From: Firmicutes bacterium HGW-Firmicutes-10
Lineage (GTDB): Bacteria; Bacillota_I; Bacilli_A; Erysipelotrichales; Erysipelotrichaceae
Assembly: GCA_002841605.1 (NCBI GenBank)
Contig: PHAF01000099.1
Coordinates: 1-6,838, forward strand
DNA length: 6,838 bases
Direction: 5' to 3'
The notes below the pieces were generated by a model that worked only from the letters and a program-made list of their open reading frames with translations, did not search any database and was not told the origin of the DNA. Position 1 is the first letter of the stretch. Each line of letters begins with the position of its first letter. Made by a program: the position numbers and the translations under genes. Positions 1-6,077 of the stretch are shown here, one piece after another.

Positions 1-218
1 TCTTTCGAAAGTTTTTTCATCTCAGCTTCGATTTTTGGCAAGTCCTCTTCACGGATTGCTTCACCGCTTAAATCGATGTCGTAGTAAAAACCATCGGTAA
101 TGACCGGTCCGACCCAAAACTTGGCTTGGGGATACAAATTCTTTACTGCATGGGCCATTAAGTGGGCACATGAGTGGTTCATGACGTTTAAACGTTCATG
201 CTCTTTAATATTGATCAT
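1..218 (-). CDS. thrS: Threonyl-tRNA synthetase, N-terminal part (partial, runs off the left edge)
   Basis: ThrRS attaches threonine to tRNA-Thr in the cytoplasm. Only the first 72 codons are in the window. The protein starts MINIKEHERLNVMNHSCAHL and goes on to a WVGPVITDGFYYDID segment, which I recognise as the start of the N2 editing domain of bacterial ThrRS; the HSCAH stretch carries the HxxxH pair of the editing site that removes mischarged serine. The usual N-terminal TGS (N1) domain of roughly 60 residues is absent: only about 14 residues precede HSCAH. The start is well fixed, because AAGGAG (228-233) lies about 9 bases upstream of the ATG and a T-box terminator lies just before that, leaving no room for a longer reading frame. 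Expression is expected to respond to uncharged tRNA-Thr through the leader. The catalytic and anticodon-binding domains lie outside the window. Identity is secure; the domain loss is seen directly, and its effect is inferred. Confidence 0.95.
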   Translation of the reverse strand, partial: MINIKEHERLNVMNHSCAHLMAHAVKNLYPQAKFWVGPVITDGFYYDIDLSGEAIREEDLPKIEAEMKKLSK

Positions 219-227
219 ACCTTCACG

Positions 228-233
228 CTCCTT
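228..233 (-). promoter_or_regulatory. Ribosome binding site of thrS
   Basis: AAGGAG on the minus strand, about 9 bases before the ATG at 218. It lies just downstream of the T-box terminator and its T-run, so it is transcribed only on read-through. It fixes the short start of ThrRS. Confidence 0.85.
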
Positions 234-241
234 ATTGTAAT

Positions 242-271
242 AAAAAGACCCTCATCCAAAGGACGAGAGTC
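242..271 (-). terminator. T-box-controlled intrinsic terminator of the thrS leader
   Basis: On the minus strand, GACTCTCGTCC and GGATGAGGGTC form an 11-bp stem (two G-U pairs) around a TTT loop, followed by TTTTTA. The left arm overlaps sequence needed for the T-box antiterminator, so the two folds exclude each other. I see no other terminator between the aminopeptidase gene and thrS, so it may also stop transcripts arriving from that gene. Confidence 0.9.
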
Positions 272-272
272 T

Positions 273-286
273 CGCGGTACCACCTT
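273..286 (-). promoter_or_regulatory. T-box motif (tRNA acceptor-end binding bulge)
   Basis: AAGGTGGTACCGCG on the minus strand matches the conserved T-box sequence. Its TGGT would pair with the NCCA end of an uncharged tRNA whose discriminator base is A. It sits immediately upstream of the terminator, as expected. Confidence 0.93.
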
Positions 287-357
287 AGTTCACATTGCTG
301 TGCTCTTAACTCCTTAACGCGGAAAACGGGTTTTTTTCGAAAAACCTACTCCAAGGC

Positions 358-360
358 GGT
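358..360 (-). promoter_or_regulatory. Probable T-box specifier codon ACC (Thr)
   Basis: ACC lies directly before GCCTTGGAGT at the 3' side of Stem I, the usual place of the specifier, and codes for threonine, matching the thrS gene. The placement was made by eye; a covariance-model alignment of Stem I would confirm it. Confidence 0.72.
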
Positions 361-452
361 AAACAAACCATTCATCAGGAAGCTTTCACCGGCCGCTTCC
401 CTCTCTTATCAGAAAGATATGTTGTTGTCCTCTTCGTTGTATTTACTCTTTA

Positions 453-481
453 GTTATACAAATAAGTTACCCTTTTGTCAA
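453..481 (-). promoter_or_regulatory. Sigma-A type promoter of the thrS T-box leader
   Basis: The minus strand shows TTGACA (476-481), a spacer of exactly 17 bases, then TATAAC (453-458). This is a perfect -35 and a five-of-six -10. Transcription should start near 446, giving a leader of about 200 bases to the terminator. The -35 lies only about 10 bases past the stop codon of the aminopeptidase gene. Confidence 0.88.
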
Positions 482-491
482 TAACAATAAC

Positions 492-1721
492 CTAAATTAC
501 GAAATTCCCTTCATCAAATACAACGACTTCGCTTCCATCAAATCGTGTACCGGTGATTTTCATATCCGCACTGCCAAACATGAAGTCGACATGCTCCATT
601 GACATATTCGCACCGGCTGCCAACAGCTGTTCTTCAGTCATGTCATTGCCGCCTTTGACATTCATCGGATAAGCCCGACCCAAGGCCAAATGACAAGATG
701 CATTTTCATCAAACAATGTATTCAAGAAGAGAACACCACTGTTGGAAATCGGTGAGTTATGCGATATCAGTGCAACTTCGCCCAGATATTTACTGCCTTC
801 ATCGACATTCAACAAATTCTTCAGCGCTGCTTCTTCTTTTTCGGCACTAAAATCAACGACTGCGCCATCCTTGAAGGTCAGTCTGAAATTTTCAACCAAT
901 CGACCTTGATAGTTTAACGCTTTGGTTGAAACGACGGTACCATTGACACCGGTTTTCTTAGGCATCGTAAAGGCTTCTTCCGTCGGAATGTTGGGATTGA
1001 ATACGACGCCGTTTTGCCCGGTTTCAGCTCCGCCGGCCCAATGATGATGTTCAACAAGTTCAACCACCAGATCGGTACCCAAAGCATTTTTGAAATGAAG
1101 CGACTTGAAGTTAAAGTCATTCAACTTTTTGTTATATCCCGCCAAACGGGCATTGTGCGCTGCCCAATCAGCTACGGCGTCATTTTGCTCATCGACCCGA
1201 ACTGCCGAAAATATAGCGTCCCAGAGTTTTTCGACCGCTTCCTCATCATTCAACTGAGGAAATACTTTCTTCGCCCAGGCCACGGTCGGAACCGAGACCA
1301 TTGACCACTGTGCTTTATTACCCATCATGTACTCACGATAGCTCTTCAGTGCTTTTTGTGAGGCAATCGAAACACGCTGGATCTTCATCGGATCGATTTC
1401 AGCAAGCAGACCCGGTGTCGGCGCATAAATACTAAGTGCACAGGCACCTTCATCCATAAAACTCTGATACTGATCGATCAGCCATGAGGGGATTTTTTCC
1501 AGACGCTCGACATCCGCATACGTATAGGTAATTTTACTGATCGGATCATCATTCCAACGCAGAAACACATAGCCAGCTCCGGCTTTATAAGCCTCTTCTA
1601 CGCACAAGCGCGCAAACTCATTGCAGTCGGTCGTGGTTTGAATGACAAGGGTTTGTCCCTTTTGGACATTGACACCCGTACAAACCGCCAACTGCGCATA
1701 TTTTCTTAATTTTTCAATCAT
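492..1721 (-). CDS. M29-family metallo-aminopeptidase (AmpS/AmpT/PepS type)
   Basis: M29 enzymes are cytoplasmic leucyl/arginyl-type aminopeptidases with a two-metal site that release N-terminal residues from peptides. The protein is 409 residues long, about the full family length. Counted from the chosen start, the expected metal and catalytic residues are E249 (in NIPTEE), E315 (in LGEVAL), H344 and Y351 (in SCHLALGRAY), and H377 and D379 (in MEHVDFM). From memory these fall one residue before the AmpS positions E250, E316, H345, Y352, H378 and D380, so the site looks intact. I chose the ATG at 1721 over the ATG at 1763: the longer form would overlap the end of the kinase gene and add 14 residues (MRPCCRYRLESRKK) with no family counterpart, while TAGGA followed by six A's precedes 1721. 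No signal peptide is seen. It starts 7 bases after the ROK kinase stop and is probably co-transcribed with it. Substrate preference cannot be read from the sequence. Confidence 0.93.
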   Translation of the reverse strand: MIEKLRKYAQLAVCTGVNVQKGQTLVIQTTTDCNEFARLCVEEAYKAGAGYVFLRWNDDPISKITYTYADVERLEKIPSWLIDQYQSFMDEGACALSIYAPTPGLLAEIDPMKIQRVSIASQKALKSYREYMMGNKAQWSMVSVPTVAWAKKVFPQLNDEEAVEKLWDAIFSAVRVDEQNDAVADWAAHNARLAGYNKKLNDFNFKSLHFKNALGTDLVVELVEHHHWAGGAETGQNGVVFNPNIPTEEAFTMPKKTGVNGTVVSTKALNYQGRLVENFRLTFKDGAVVDFSAEKEEAALKNLLNVDEGSKYLGEVALISHNSPISNSGVLFLNTLFDENASCHLALGRAYPMNVKGGNDMTEEQLLAAGANMSMEHVDFMFGSADMKITGTRFDGSEVVVFDEGNFVI

Positions 1722-1728
1722 TTTTTTC

Positions 1729-2628
1729 CTACTTTCCAAACGATACCGGCAACATGGCCGCACCGATCAACCCCGGTTCAGACAACAAGGCTGGTTTAAA
1801 TTCCACGGTACGCATGCCCGTGTGAACGTGTTGCATATAATATTCGATCATTTTGTCAAAATACAAATCCTTCGATTTCATGACACCGCCACCCACGATA
1901 AAGGCATAAGGATCACAGACATGGGCAATCGCCGAGAACATCATCGCAAAATCAAATGCCATGGTATCCACGATTTGAAGGGCCCGTTGCTCCCCGGCTT
2001 TTGCCAAAGCGAATAATTCTCCGGCAGAAGTGATTTTCTCATCGATAACTTCTCTTGCTTTACGCACAAGCGAAGTACCGGACGCTTCATTTTCCACGGC
2101 TCCGATGTTCAAGTGATTGTATTTCTTGCGTGCCCGGTCAATGATGATATTACCGATTTCACCGGCATGTCCATGTTTTCCTGAAACGACTTTGCCATCG
2201 ACGATCAATGCGCCGCCGATACCGGTCGAATGAGTCACATAGTATACGATCGGCAATCCCTTACCGGCTCCAACCAGTGCTTCCGCCAAACCGGCGACAT
2301 TGGCATCGTTGTCAACATACGTCGGAAGATGAAACTCATTTTCCAAGGTTTTCGCCAACGGGAAATGCTCAAAGCCCGGCAAATTAGTCGCCATCAGCAT
2401 TTCGCCTTTGATCGTATCGACCGGTCCGGGAACACCGACACCAATACCTGCACAATCCTGCCAGCCCTCAATCTTCTTAATGCAGCTAATCAGATTTTCC
2501 ATCACCTTGCTTGGTCCATCCTGGGCATAGGACGGGCTTTTGACTTCAGCCAAAATCTCACCATCTGCCGTAACTTTGGCAACACGTACATTGGTACCGC
2601 CTAAATCAATACCGATATATTTTTTCAT
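1729..2628 (-). CDS. ROK-family sugar kinase (glucokinase-like) without the zinc motif
   Basis: ROK kinases phosphorylate glucose or related sugars at the 6 position with ATP. The 299-residue protein opens with the phosphate-binding DLGGTN (8-13), has the catalytic-aspartate motif DNDAN (106-110, D108 as probable base), the STGIGGALIVDGK strand (134-146) and a GGGV motif near 246. Two usual features are missing. The ExGH motif reads EIGN (157-160), with Asn in place of the zinc- and sugar-contacting His. The CxCGxxGCxE zinc loop is replaced by a cysteine-free stretch (161-180) leading into ENEASGTS. The ASGT motif that follows the loop is kept, so this looks like a divergent subfamily and not a damaged gene. 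It starts after AGGAG with 6-base spacing, just downstream of the pyk terminator. Next to pfkA-pyk, a glucokinase role is plausible; fructose, mannose or an amino sugar are alternatives. It has no helix-turn-helix domain, so it is not a ROK repressor. Confidence 0.88.
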   Translation of the reverse strand: MKKYIGIDLGGTNVRVAKVTADGEILAEVKSPSYAQDGPSKVMENLISCIKKIEGWQDCAGIGVGVPGPVDTIKGEMLMATNLPGFEHFPLAKTLENEFHLPTYVDNDANVAGLAEALVGAGKGLPIVYYVTHSTGIGGALIVDGKVVSGKHGHAGEIGNIIIDRARKKYNHLNIGAVENEASGTSLVRKAREVIDEKITSAGELFALAKAGEQRALQIVDTMAFDFAMMFSAIAHVCDPYAFIVGGGVMKSKDLYFDKMIEYYMQHVHTGMRTVEFKPALLSEPGLIGAAMLPVSFGK

Positions 2629-2664
2629 AGGGTTCTCCTGTTCTTTTCACACTTATCATTTTAC

Positions 2665-2697
2665 AAAAAAAACCGGACAATTAACAGATTATCCGGT
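2665..2697 (-). terminator. Intrinsic terminator after pyk
   Basis: On the minus strand, ACCGGATAAT and ATTGTCCGGT pair over 10 bp (one G-U pair) around a six-base loop CTGTTA, followed by an unbroken run of eight T's that begins with the last stem base. It starts about 7 bases past the pyk stop codon and should end the pfkA-pyk transcript, which implies that the ROK kinase gene has its own promoter or relies on read-through. Confidence 0.92.
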
Positions 2698-2704
2698 AAT
2701 AAAT

Positions 2705-4129
2705 TTATTTAACTTCAATGATTTTCATCATGTTGGCTGAACCTTCACCGGTCGGATAGCCGGCAGTGATTATAATCTGCTTGCCCGGTTCGATGCCGAA
2801 GTTTTTGGCGATGATGCTCGCAAGTTCATCATCATTGGTCATTTCATTTTGAATATCCGAATAAATCGGGATGACACCCCAGTTCGCTTCCAGTTTGCGC
2901 TGTACACTCTTTGTAAAGGTGACTGCGAAAATAGGTACGGGCGGACGGAATTTCGAAATTCGTCTTGCGGTCGATCCTCCCTGAGTAAAGGCTACGATCG
3001 CTTCAACTTCATCAAGATTCAATGCCGACTCACAAACGGCGATACCGATCGCATCCTGAAGCGTACGCTTTCCGGATTTGATGGCATGATCGAGTTTGTC
3101 ACGGTATGGCAGGATTTCTTCAATGCTCTTTGCGATGATATCCATCGTTTGAACAGCTTCGATCGGATAATCACCGACAGCCGATTCACCGGAGAGCATG
3201 ATGCAATCCGTTCCATCCAAAACCGCATTGGCGACATCACTGGCTTCCGCACGGGTCGGACGCGGATTTGACATCATCGATTCCAGCATATGCGTCGCGG
3301 TAACGACCGGTTTACCGAATTCGTTAGCCATCGAAATGATTTTTTTCTGATAAATCGGAACCAAAGCGGTTGATACTTCCACACCTAAATCACCACGGGC
3401 AACCATGACTCCATCCGCAACTTCCAGAATTCCTTTCAGATTATCTACGCCTTCCTGATTCTCGATTTTGGCGATGATCTGTACTTTCGGTTTTCCTTCT
3501 TCGATTAAAATTTTGCGGATTGCAACGACATCTTCAGCTCTGCGTACAAACGATGCGGCAATGAAATCCACATCATTGCGAGCACCGAAACGGATATCCG
3601 CTTCATCTTTTACTGAAATAAAAGGCATCGACAGTTTGACATTGGGTACATTGACCCCTTTACGGGTTTTTATGACACCCGGATTTTCAATCCGGCATGT
3701 CAGTTCCGTACCATCGTTTTCTAAAATCGTCAGACGCATCTTCCCGTCATCGATCAACAGATAATTACCGGCAACGACATCTTCGAAAAGCTCGGGAACG
3801 ATGATCTGGAAGCGCTCATGGGTTCCCAAAACCTCTTCCTTCGTGACTTTGACGATATCGCCTTTCTTGAAAGTCACTACACCGTCTTTCATGACACCGC
3901 AACGGATTTCCGGACCCTTGGTATCCAACATGATGCCCAGGTTATATCCCGCCATATCACTTACCGAACGGATCTTTTCGATTCTTGCCAAATGCTTTTC
4001 ATGATCTTCATGCGAGAAATTCAGACGACAAATGTTCATACCGGCCGTTGCCAGTTTCTCAATCATTTCCGGTGTTTCACTTGCCGGACCTAAGGTACAA
4101 ATGATTTTGGTTTTGCGTAAATTTAGCAT
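2705..4129 (-). CDS. pyk: Pyruvate kinase
   Basis: Converts phosphoenolpyruvate and ADP to pyruvate and ATP, the last step of glycolysis, as a cytoplasmic enzyme usually tetrameric. The 474-residue protein has the full A/B/C layout: N-terminal barrel segment with CTLGPAS and NICRLNFSH (R35, N37 and S39 contact potassium and phosphate), LDTKGPEIR (D69-R76), the B domain at about 70-170, the signature IIAKIENQEG with catalytic K221 and metal ligand E223, ARGDLG with D247, TATHMLESM with T279, and MLSGESAVGDYP. E74 in TKGPEIR corresponds to the Glu that marks potassium-dependent enzymes (Lys in independent ones). It ends at the C domain and lacks the extra C-terminal PEP-utiliser-like domain of the roughly 585-residue Bacillus form. 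The start follows AGGAGG with 4-base spacing; that site overlaps the pfkA stop codon, so translation of the two is probably coupled. Allosteric effectors cannot be assigned from sequence alone. Confidence 0.98.
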   Translation of the reverse strand: MLNLRKTKIICTLGPASETPEMIEKLATAGMNICRLNFSHEDHEKHLARIEKIRSVSDMAGYNLGIMLDTKGPEIRCGVMKDGVVTFKKGDIVKVTKEEVLGTHERFQIIVPELFEDVVAGNYLLIDDGKMRLTILENDGTELTCRIENPGVIKTRKGVNVPNVKLSMPFISVKDEADIRFGARNDVDFIAASFVRRAEDVVAIRKILIEEGKPKVQIIAKIENQEGVDNLKGILEVADGVMVARGDLGVEVSTALVPIYQKKIISMANEFGKPVVTATHMLESMMSNPRPTRAEASDVANAVLDGTDCIMLSGESAVGDYPIEAVQTMDIIAKSIEEILPYRDKLDHAIKSGKRTLQDAIGIAVCESALNLDEVEAIVAFTQGGSTARRISKFRPPVPIFAVTFTKSVQRKLEANWGVIPIYSDIQNEMTNDDELASIIAKNFGIEPGKQIIITAGYPTGEGSANMMKIIEVK

Positions 4130-4137
4130 GTTTCCTC

Positions 4138-5100
4138 CTAAACGAGCCGCTCATGCAAAGCAAACAGCGGTCTGCGTGATTTTTTTGGTAATCCCAATGC
4201 TTCTTCTATTGGAAACGATACGATTTCATTGTTGACCATCCCGACACAGTGACCACCGACATCATGGAGCAACAACTCAACCGCTTTATCTCCCATCCGG
4301 GTAGCCAGAACCCGGTCAAACGCCGTGGGCGATCCCCCGCGCTGGATATGACCCAACACGGTGGCACGCCCGGAAAATCCGGTCGCCTTTGATATTTTTG
4401 CTGCCAAAGTTTCGACATCCGTGATTTTCTCACTGATAATCACAATGGCATGACGTTTCTTCTTTACTTGCTCATAATAGCGCAATTGCTCTAATACACT
4501 GGGTTCATCATATCCGGCTTCCGGAGTAATGATGATTTCCGCACCGCAGGACAATCCGGAATAAATCGCCAAATCCCCGCAGCGGTTACCCATCACTTCG
4601 ACCACTGAACAGCGGTGATGCGATGAGGATGTGTCTCGCAGTTTATCGACACAATAAATGACTGTATTGAGTGCCGTATCAAATCCGATCGTATAATCGG
4701 TCGAGGCGATGTCATTATCGATGGTTCCCGGCAGGCCGATGCAATTGACGCCCAACTGAGTGAGTGCCATCGCCCCTTTATACGTGCCGTCTCCGCCAAT
4801 GACAACCAGTGCTTCGATGCCGCGTTTGTTCAGATTGGCCAAACCACGTTTTTGAACCTCGATGTCCTTAAATTCCGGTAAACGGGCACTTCCTAAAATC
4901 GTTCCACCTTTGATCATGATATCACTGACGGTGCTGCGCTCCATTAGAAACATATCATCTTCAACAAGACCGCGATAACCGTTATTTATCCCATATACTT
5001 CCAAACCGTAATAAAGCGCACTTCGGGTAATCGCCCGTATTGCCGCATTCATTCCCGGTGAATCTCCTCCGGAAGTCAGTACTCCAATTTTCTTCACCAT
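4138..5100 (-). CDS. pfkA: ATP-dependent 6-phosphofructokinase
   Basis: Phosphorylates fructose 6-phosphate to fructose 1,6-bisphosphate with ATP, the committed step of glycolysis. At 320 residues it has the same length as the E. coli and Bacillus homotetrameric enzymes and aligns by eye without gaps of note. Visible motifs are TSGGDSPGMNAAIR (9-22), GGDGT (102-106, where Gly at 105 marks ATP rather than pyrophosphate use), PGTIDND (124-130, D128 as catalytic base), DTSSSH (156-161), EVMGNRCGD (168-176) and HIQRGGSPTAFDR (251-263). Arginines 22, 26, 55 and 155 and lysines 213 and 215 sit where the effector and subunit-interface residues of the E. coli enzyme lie, so allosteric control by ADP and PEP is likely, though inferred. 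The ATG follows a GGGGTGAG ribosome binding site. pyk begins 8 bases after its stop, forming a compact glycolytic pair as in many Bacillota. Confidence 0.98.
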   Translation of the reverse strand: MVKKIGVLTSGGDSPGMNAAIRAITRSALYYGLEVYGINNGYRGLVEDDMFLMERSTVSDIMIKGGTILGSARLPEFKDIEVQKRGLANLNKRGIEALVVIGGDGTYKGAMALTQLGVNCIGLPGTIDNDIASTDYTIGFDTALNTVIYCVDKLRDTSSSHHRCSVVEVMGNRCGDLAIYSGLSCGAEIIITPEAGYDEPSVLEQLRYYEQVKKKRHAIVIISEKITDVETLAAKISKATGFSGRATVLGHIQRGGSPTAFDRVLATRMGDKAVELLLHDVGGHCVGMVNNEIVSFPIEEALGLPKKSRRPLFALHERLV

Positions 5101-5103
5101 AGG

Positions 5104-5131
5104 CTCACCCCATTTCTGTTCAATGATAACA
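5104..5131 (-). promoter_or_regulatory. Possible extended -10 promoter and ribosome binding site before pfkA
   Basis: The minus strand carries TGTTATCAT (5123-5131), which fits an extended -10 (TG, one base, TATCAT). No good -35 lies 17 bases upstream. Transcription would start near 5116, leaving a leader of about 15 bases that includes GGGGTGAG (5104-5111), a GGAGGTGA-like ribosome binding site. With no terminator after dnaI, pfkA could instead be read from the dnaB-dnaI transcript. Confidence 0.42.
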
Positions 5132-5139
5132 TTTTATCA
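5124..5139. repeat. Inverted repeat TGATAA-N4-TTATCA upstream of pfkA
   Basis: TGATAACATTTTATCA has perfect 6-bp arms with a 4-base centre, 23 bases before the pfkA start and overlapping the candidate -10 element. It is AT-rich with no T-run after it, so it is not a terminator. The position suits an operator for a dimeric repressor, but no family can be named from it and chance is possible in so AT-rich a gap. Confidence 0.45.
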
Positions 5140-5158
5140 AATCGTTGGGTAGAGAAAT

Positions 5159-6076
5159 TTAACCTTTTCGACGGTTATTGCCACGCAATTGCAAGGGCAC
5201 CGATAATGCTTCGATACGCTCTAAGATGCGGATCGCTTTCATTTCTTCCTTCTCACCTTTTTGATTATACATGTAATGATTCTTCAAACTCTTTAAATCC
5301 TCATTGCTTGTAAACCAGGTCGTTCTTTTACGTTCAGCCCGGTCATTTAGGATGGGCAATAGCAACTCATCCCTTACCCAAGAGGTAACGCTTTCCGCAC
5401 CGATATCATCAAAAACCGCAATATCCGCAGATTTCATCTTATAGATGACATTCTCAAATTCATCCCGGTTATCCAGATAACTTTTTAAGCGCTGCATCAA
5501 CGTCGGCACATGGACAAAAGCCACCGTCTTGCCGTTTTTCGCCATCATATTGGCCACACATGCCACAAGATAGGTTTTACCGACCCCCGGCAGACCATAG
5601 ACATAATAACCTTTATCCATTGGTGAGCGGACCCAACGGGCCATTTGATCGACCGTAAGCAGATACTCATTGGATTCGTTATCTAGATCCAAGGAAGCCA
5701 GTGACAACTGTGCCCAATGTTCCGGCATATCGGAAATAATGAATTTCTTCAAATGTGACCGCTGTGATTCTTCGTCCAGTAAATAATGGCACTTGCGAAC
5801 TTCCTGCATAAGGATGCCTTGATCGACGACCATATCAAGAATGAGTCCGCGATCGTTTTGACGGCACATATGCAAACCTTCGCAGCCGTTGCACAAGCGT
5901 ATATTGACCAGCCAGCGCTGATAGCGTTGCGCAAAAGGCTCGATATCCGCATCCGAAAGATTGTATTTTTGCTTAAACTCAATGATTTCCGGTTGAATTA
6001 AAAGATTTTCGAACATTTGCCGACGCTGTTTTTTCAATTCATCATTGAGCTCAAACTCCAAGTATACTTGTTTCAT
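5159..6076 (-). CDS. dnaI: Primosomal helicase loader DnaI
   Basis: DnaI is the AAA+ ATPase that loads the replicative helicase onto DNA at the origin and at restarted forks, working with DnaB and DnaD. The protein has 305 residues, close to the usual length of about 310. The N-terminal helicase-interaction domain (about 1-110) contains cysteines C62, C65, C71 (in LCNGCEGLHMC) and C96 (in RKCHYL), which could hold the structural zinc known for this domain. The C-terminal AAA+ domain shows Walker A GLPGVGKT (161-168), Walker B IAVFDD (219-224), a sensor-1-like TTWFTSN (252-258), and R283/R287 in RILERIEAL, a plausible arginine finger or sensor-2 region. The basic tail RGNNRRKG is typical of a DNA-binding end. 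The start follows AAAGGAGG (6085-6092) with 8-base spacing, lying inside the last codons of dnaB. The close relative DnaC is less likely given the zinc region and the dnaB neighbour. Confidence 0.96.
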   Translation of the reverse strand: MKQVYLEFELNDELKKQRRQMFENLLIQPEIIEFKQKYNLSDADIEPFAQRYQRWLVNIRLCNGCEGLHMCRQNDRGLILDMVVDQGILMQEVRKCHYLLDEESQRSHLKKFIISDMPEHWAQLSLASLDLDNESNEYLLTVDQMARWVRSPMDKGYYVYGLPGVGKTYLVACVANMMAKNGKTVAFVHVPTLMQRLKSYLDNRDEFENVIYKMKSADIAVFDDIGAESVTSWVRDELLLPILNDRAERKRTTWFTSNEDLKSLKNHYMYNQKGEKEEMKAIRILERIEALSVPLQLRGNNRRKG

Positions 6077-6077
6077 A

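Larger units (their letters stand above)
242..446 (-). ncRNA. T-box leader riboswitch upstream of thrS
   Basis: A T-box leader binds a matching tRNA and lets transcription continue when that tRNA is uncharged. On the minus strand this region has the parts in the expected order: a Stem I region containing AGAGAG and a GGAAGC/GCTTCC hairpin whose loop includes GGCCGGTGAAA; a probable specifier ACC (358-360) followed by GCCTTGGAGT; a GGTTTTT/AAAAACC hairpin in the Stem III position; the T-box motif AAGGTGGTACCGCG (273-286); and a terminator (242-271). ACC is a threonine codon, which agrees with thrS downstream. The TGGT in the T-box motif would pair with an ACCA tRNA 3' end. The antiterminator can form from AAGG with CCTT and CGAG with CTCG, using sequence that otherwise belongs to the terminator. 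The 5' end is set from the promoter and is approximate. The T-box call is firm; the specifier position is likely but was read by eye. Confidence 0.93.

Noticed and set aside
1722..1763. Longer start for the M29 aminopeptidase at 1763
   Set aside because: It would overlap the end of the kinase gene and add 14 residues unlike the family. With the start at 1721 the catalytic residues fall within one position of the known numbering and a ribosome binding site is present.
2658..2663. TAAAAT on the minus strand as -10 of a ROK kinase promoter
   Set aside because: It matches five of six bases and the gene needs a promoter after the pyk terminator, but no acceptable -35 or TG extension lies at the right distance, and it sits next to an A/T run. 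Left as unproven.
2629..2704. Riboswitch or small RNA between pyk and the ROK gene
   Set aside because: The 76 bases are explained by a single terminator hairpin and a ribosome binding site; no further structure is visible.
5108..5116. Tiny frame ATG GGG TGA before pfkA as a leader peptide
   Set aside because: It has only two codons and lies within the ribosome binding site of pfkA; chance is the simplest explanation.
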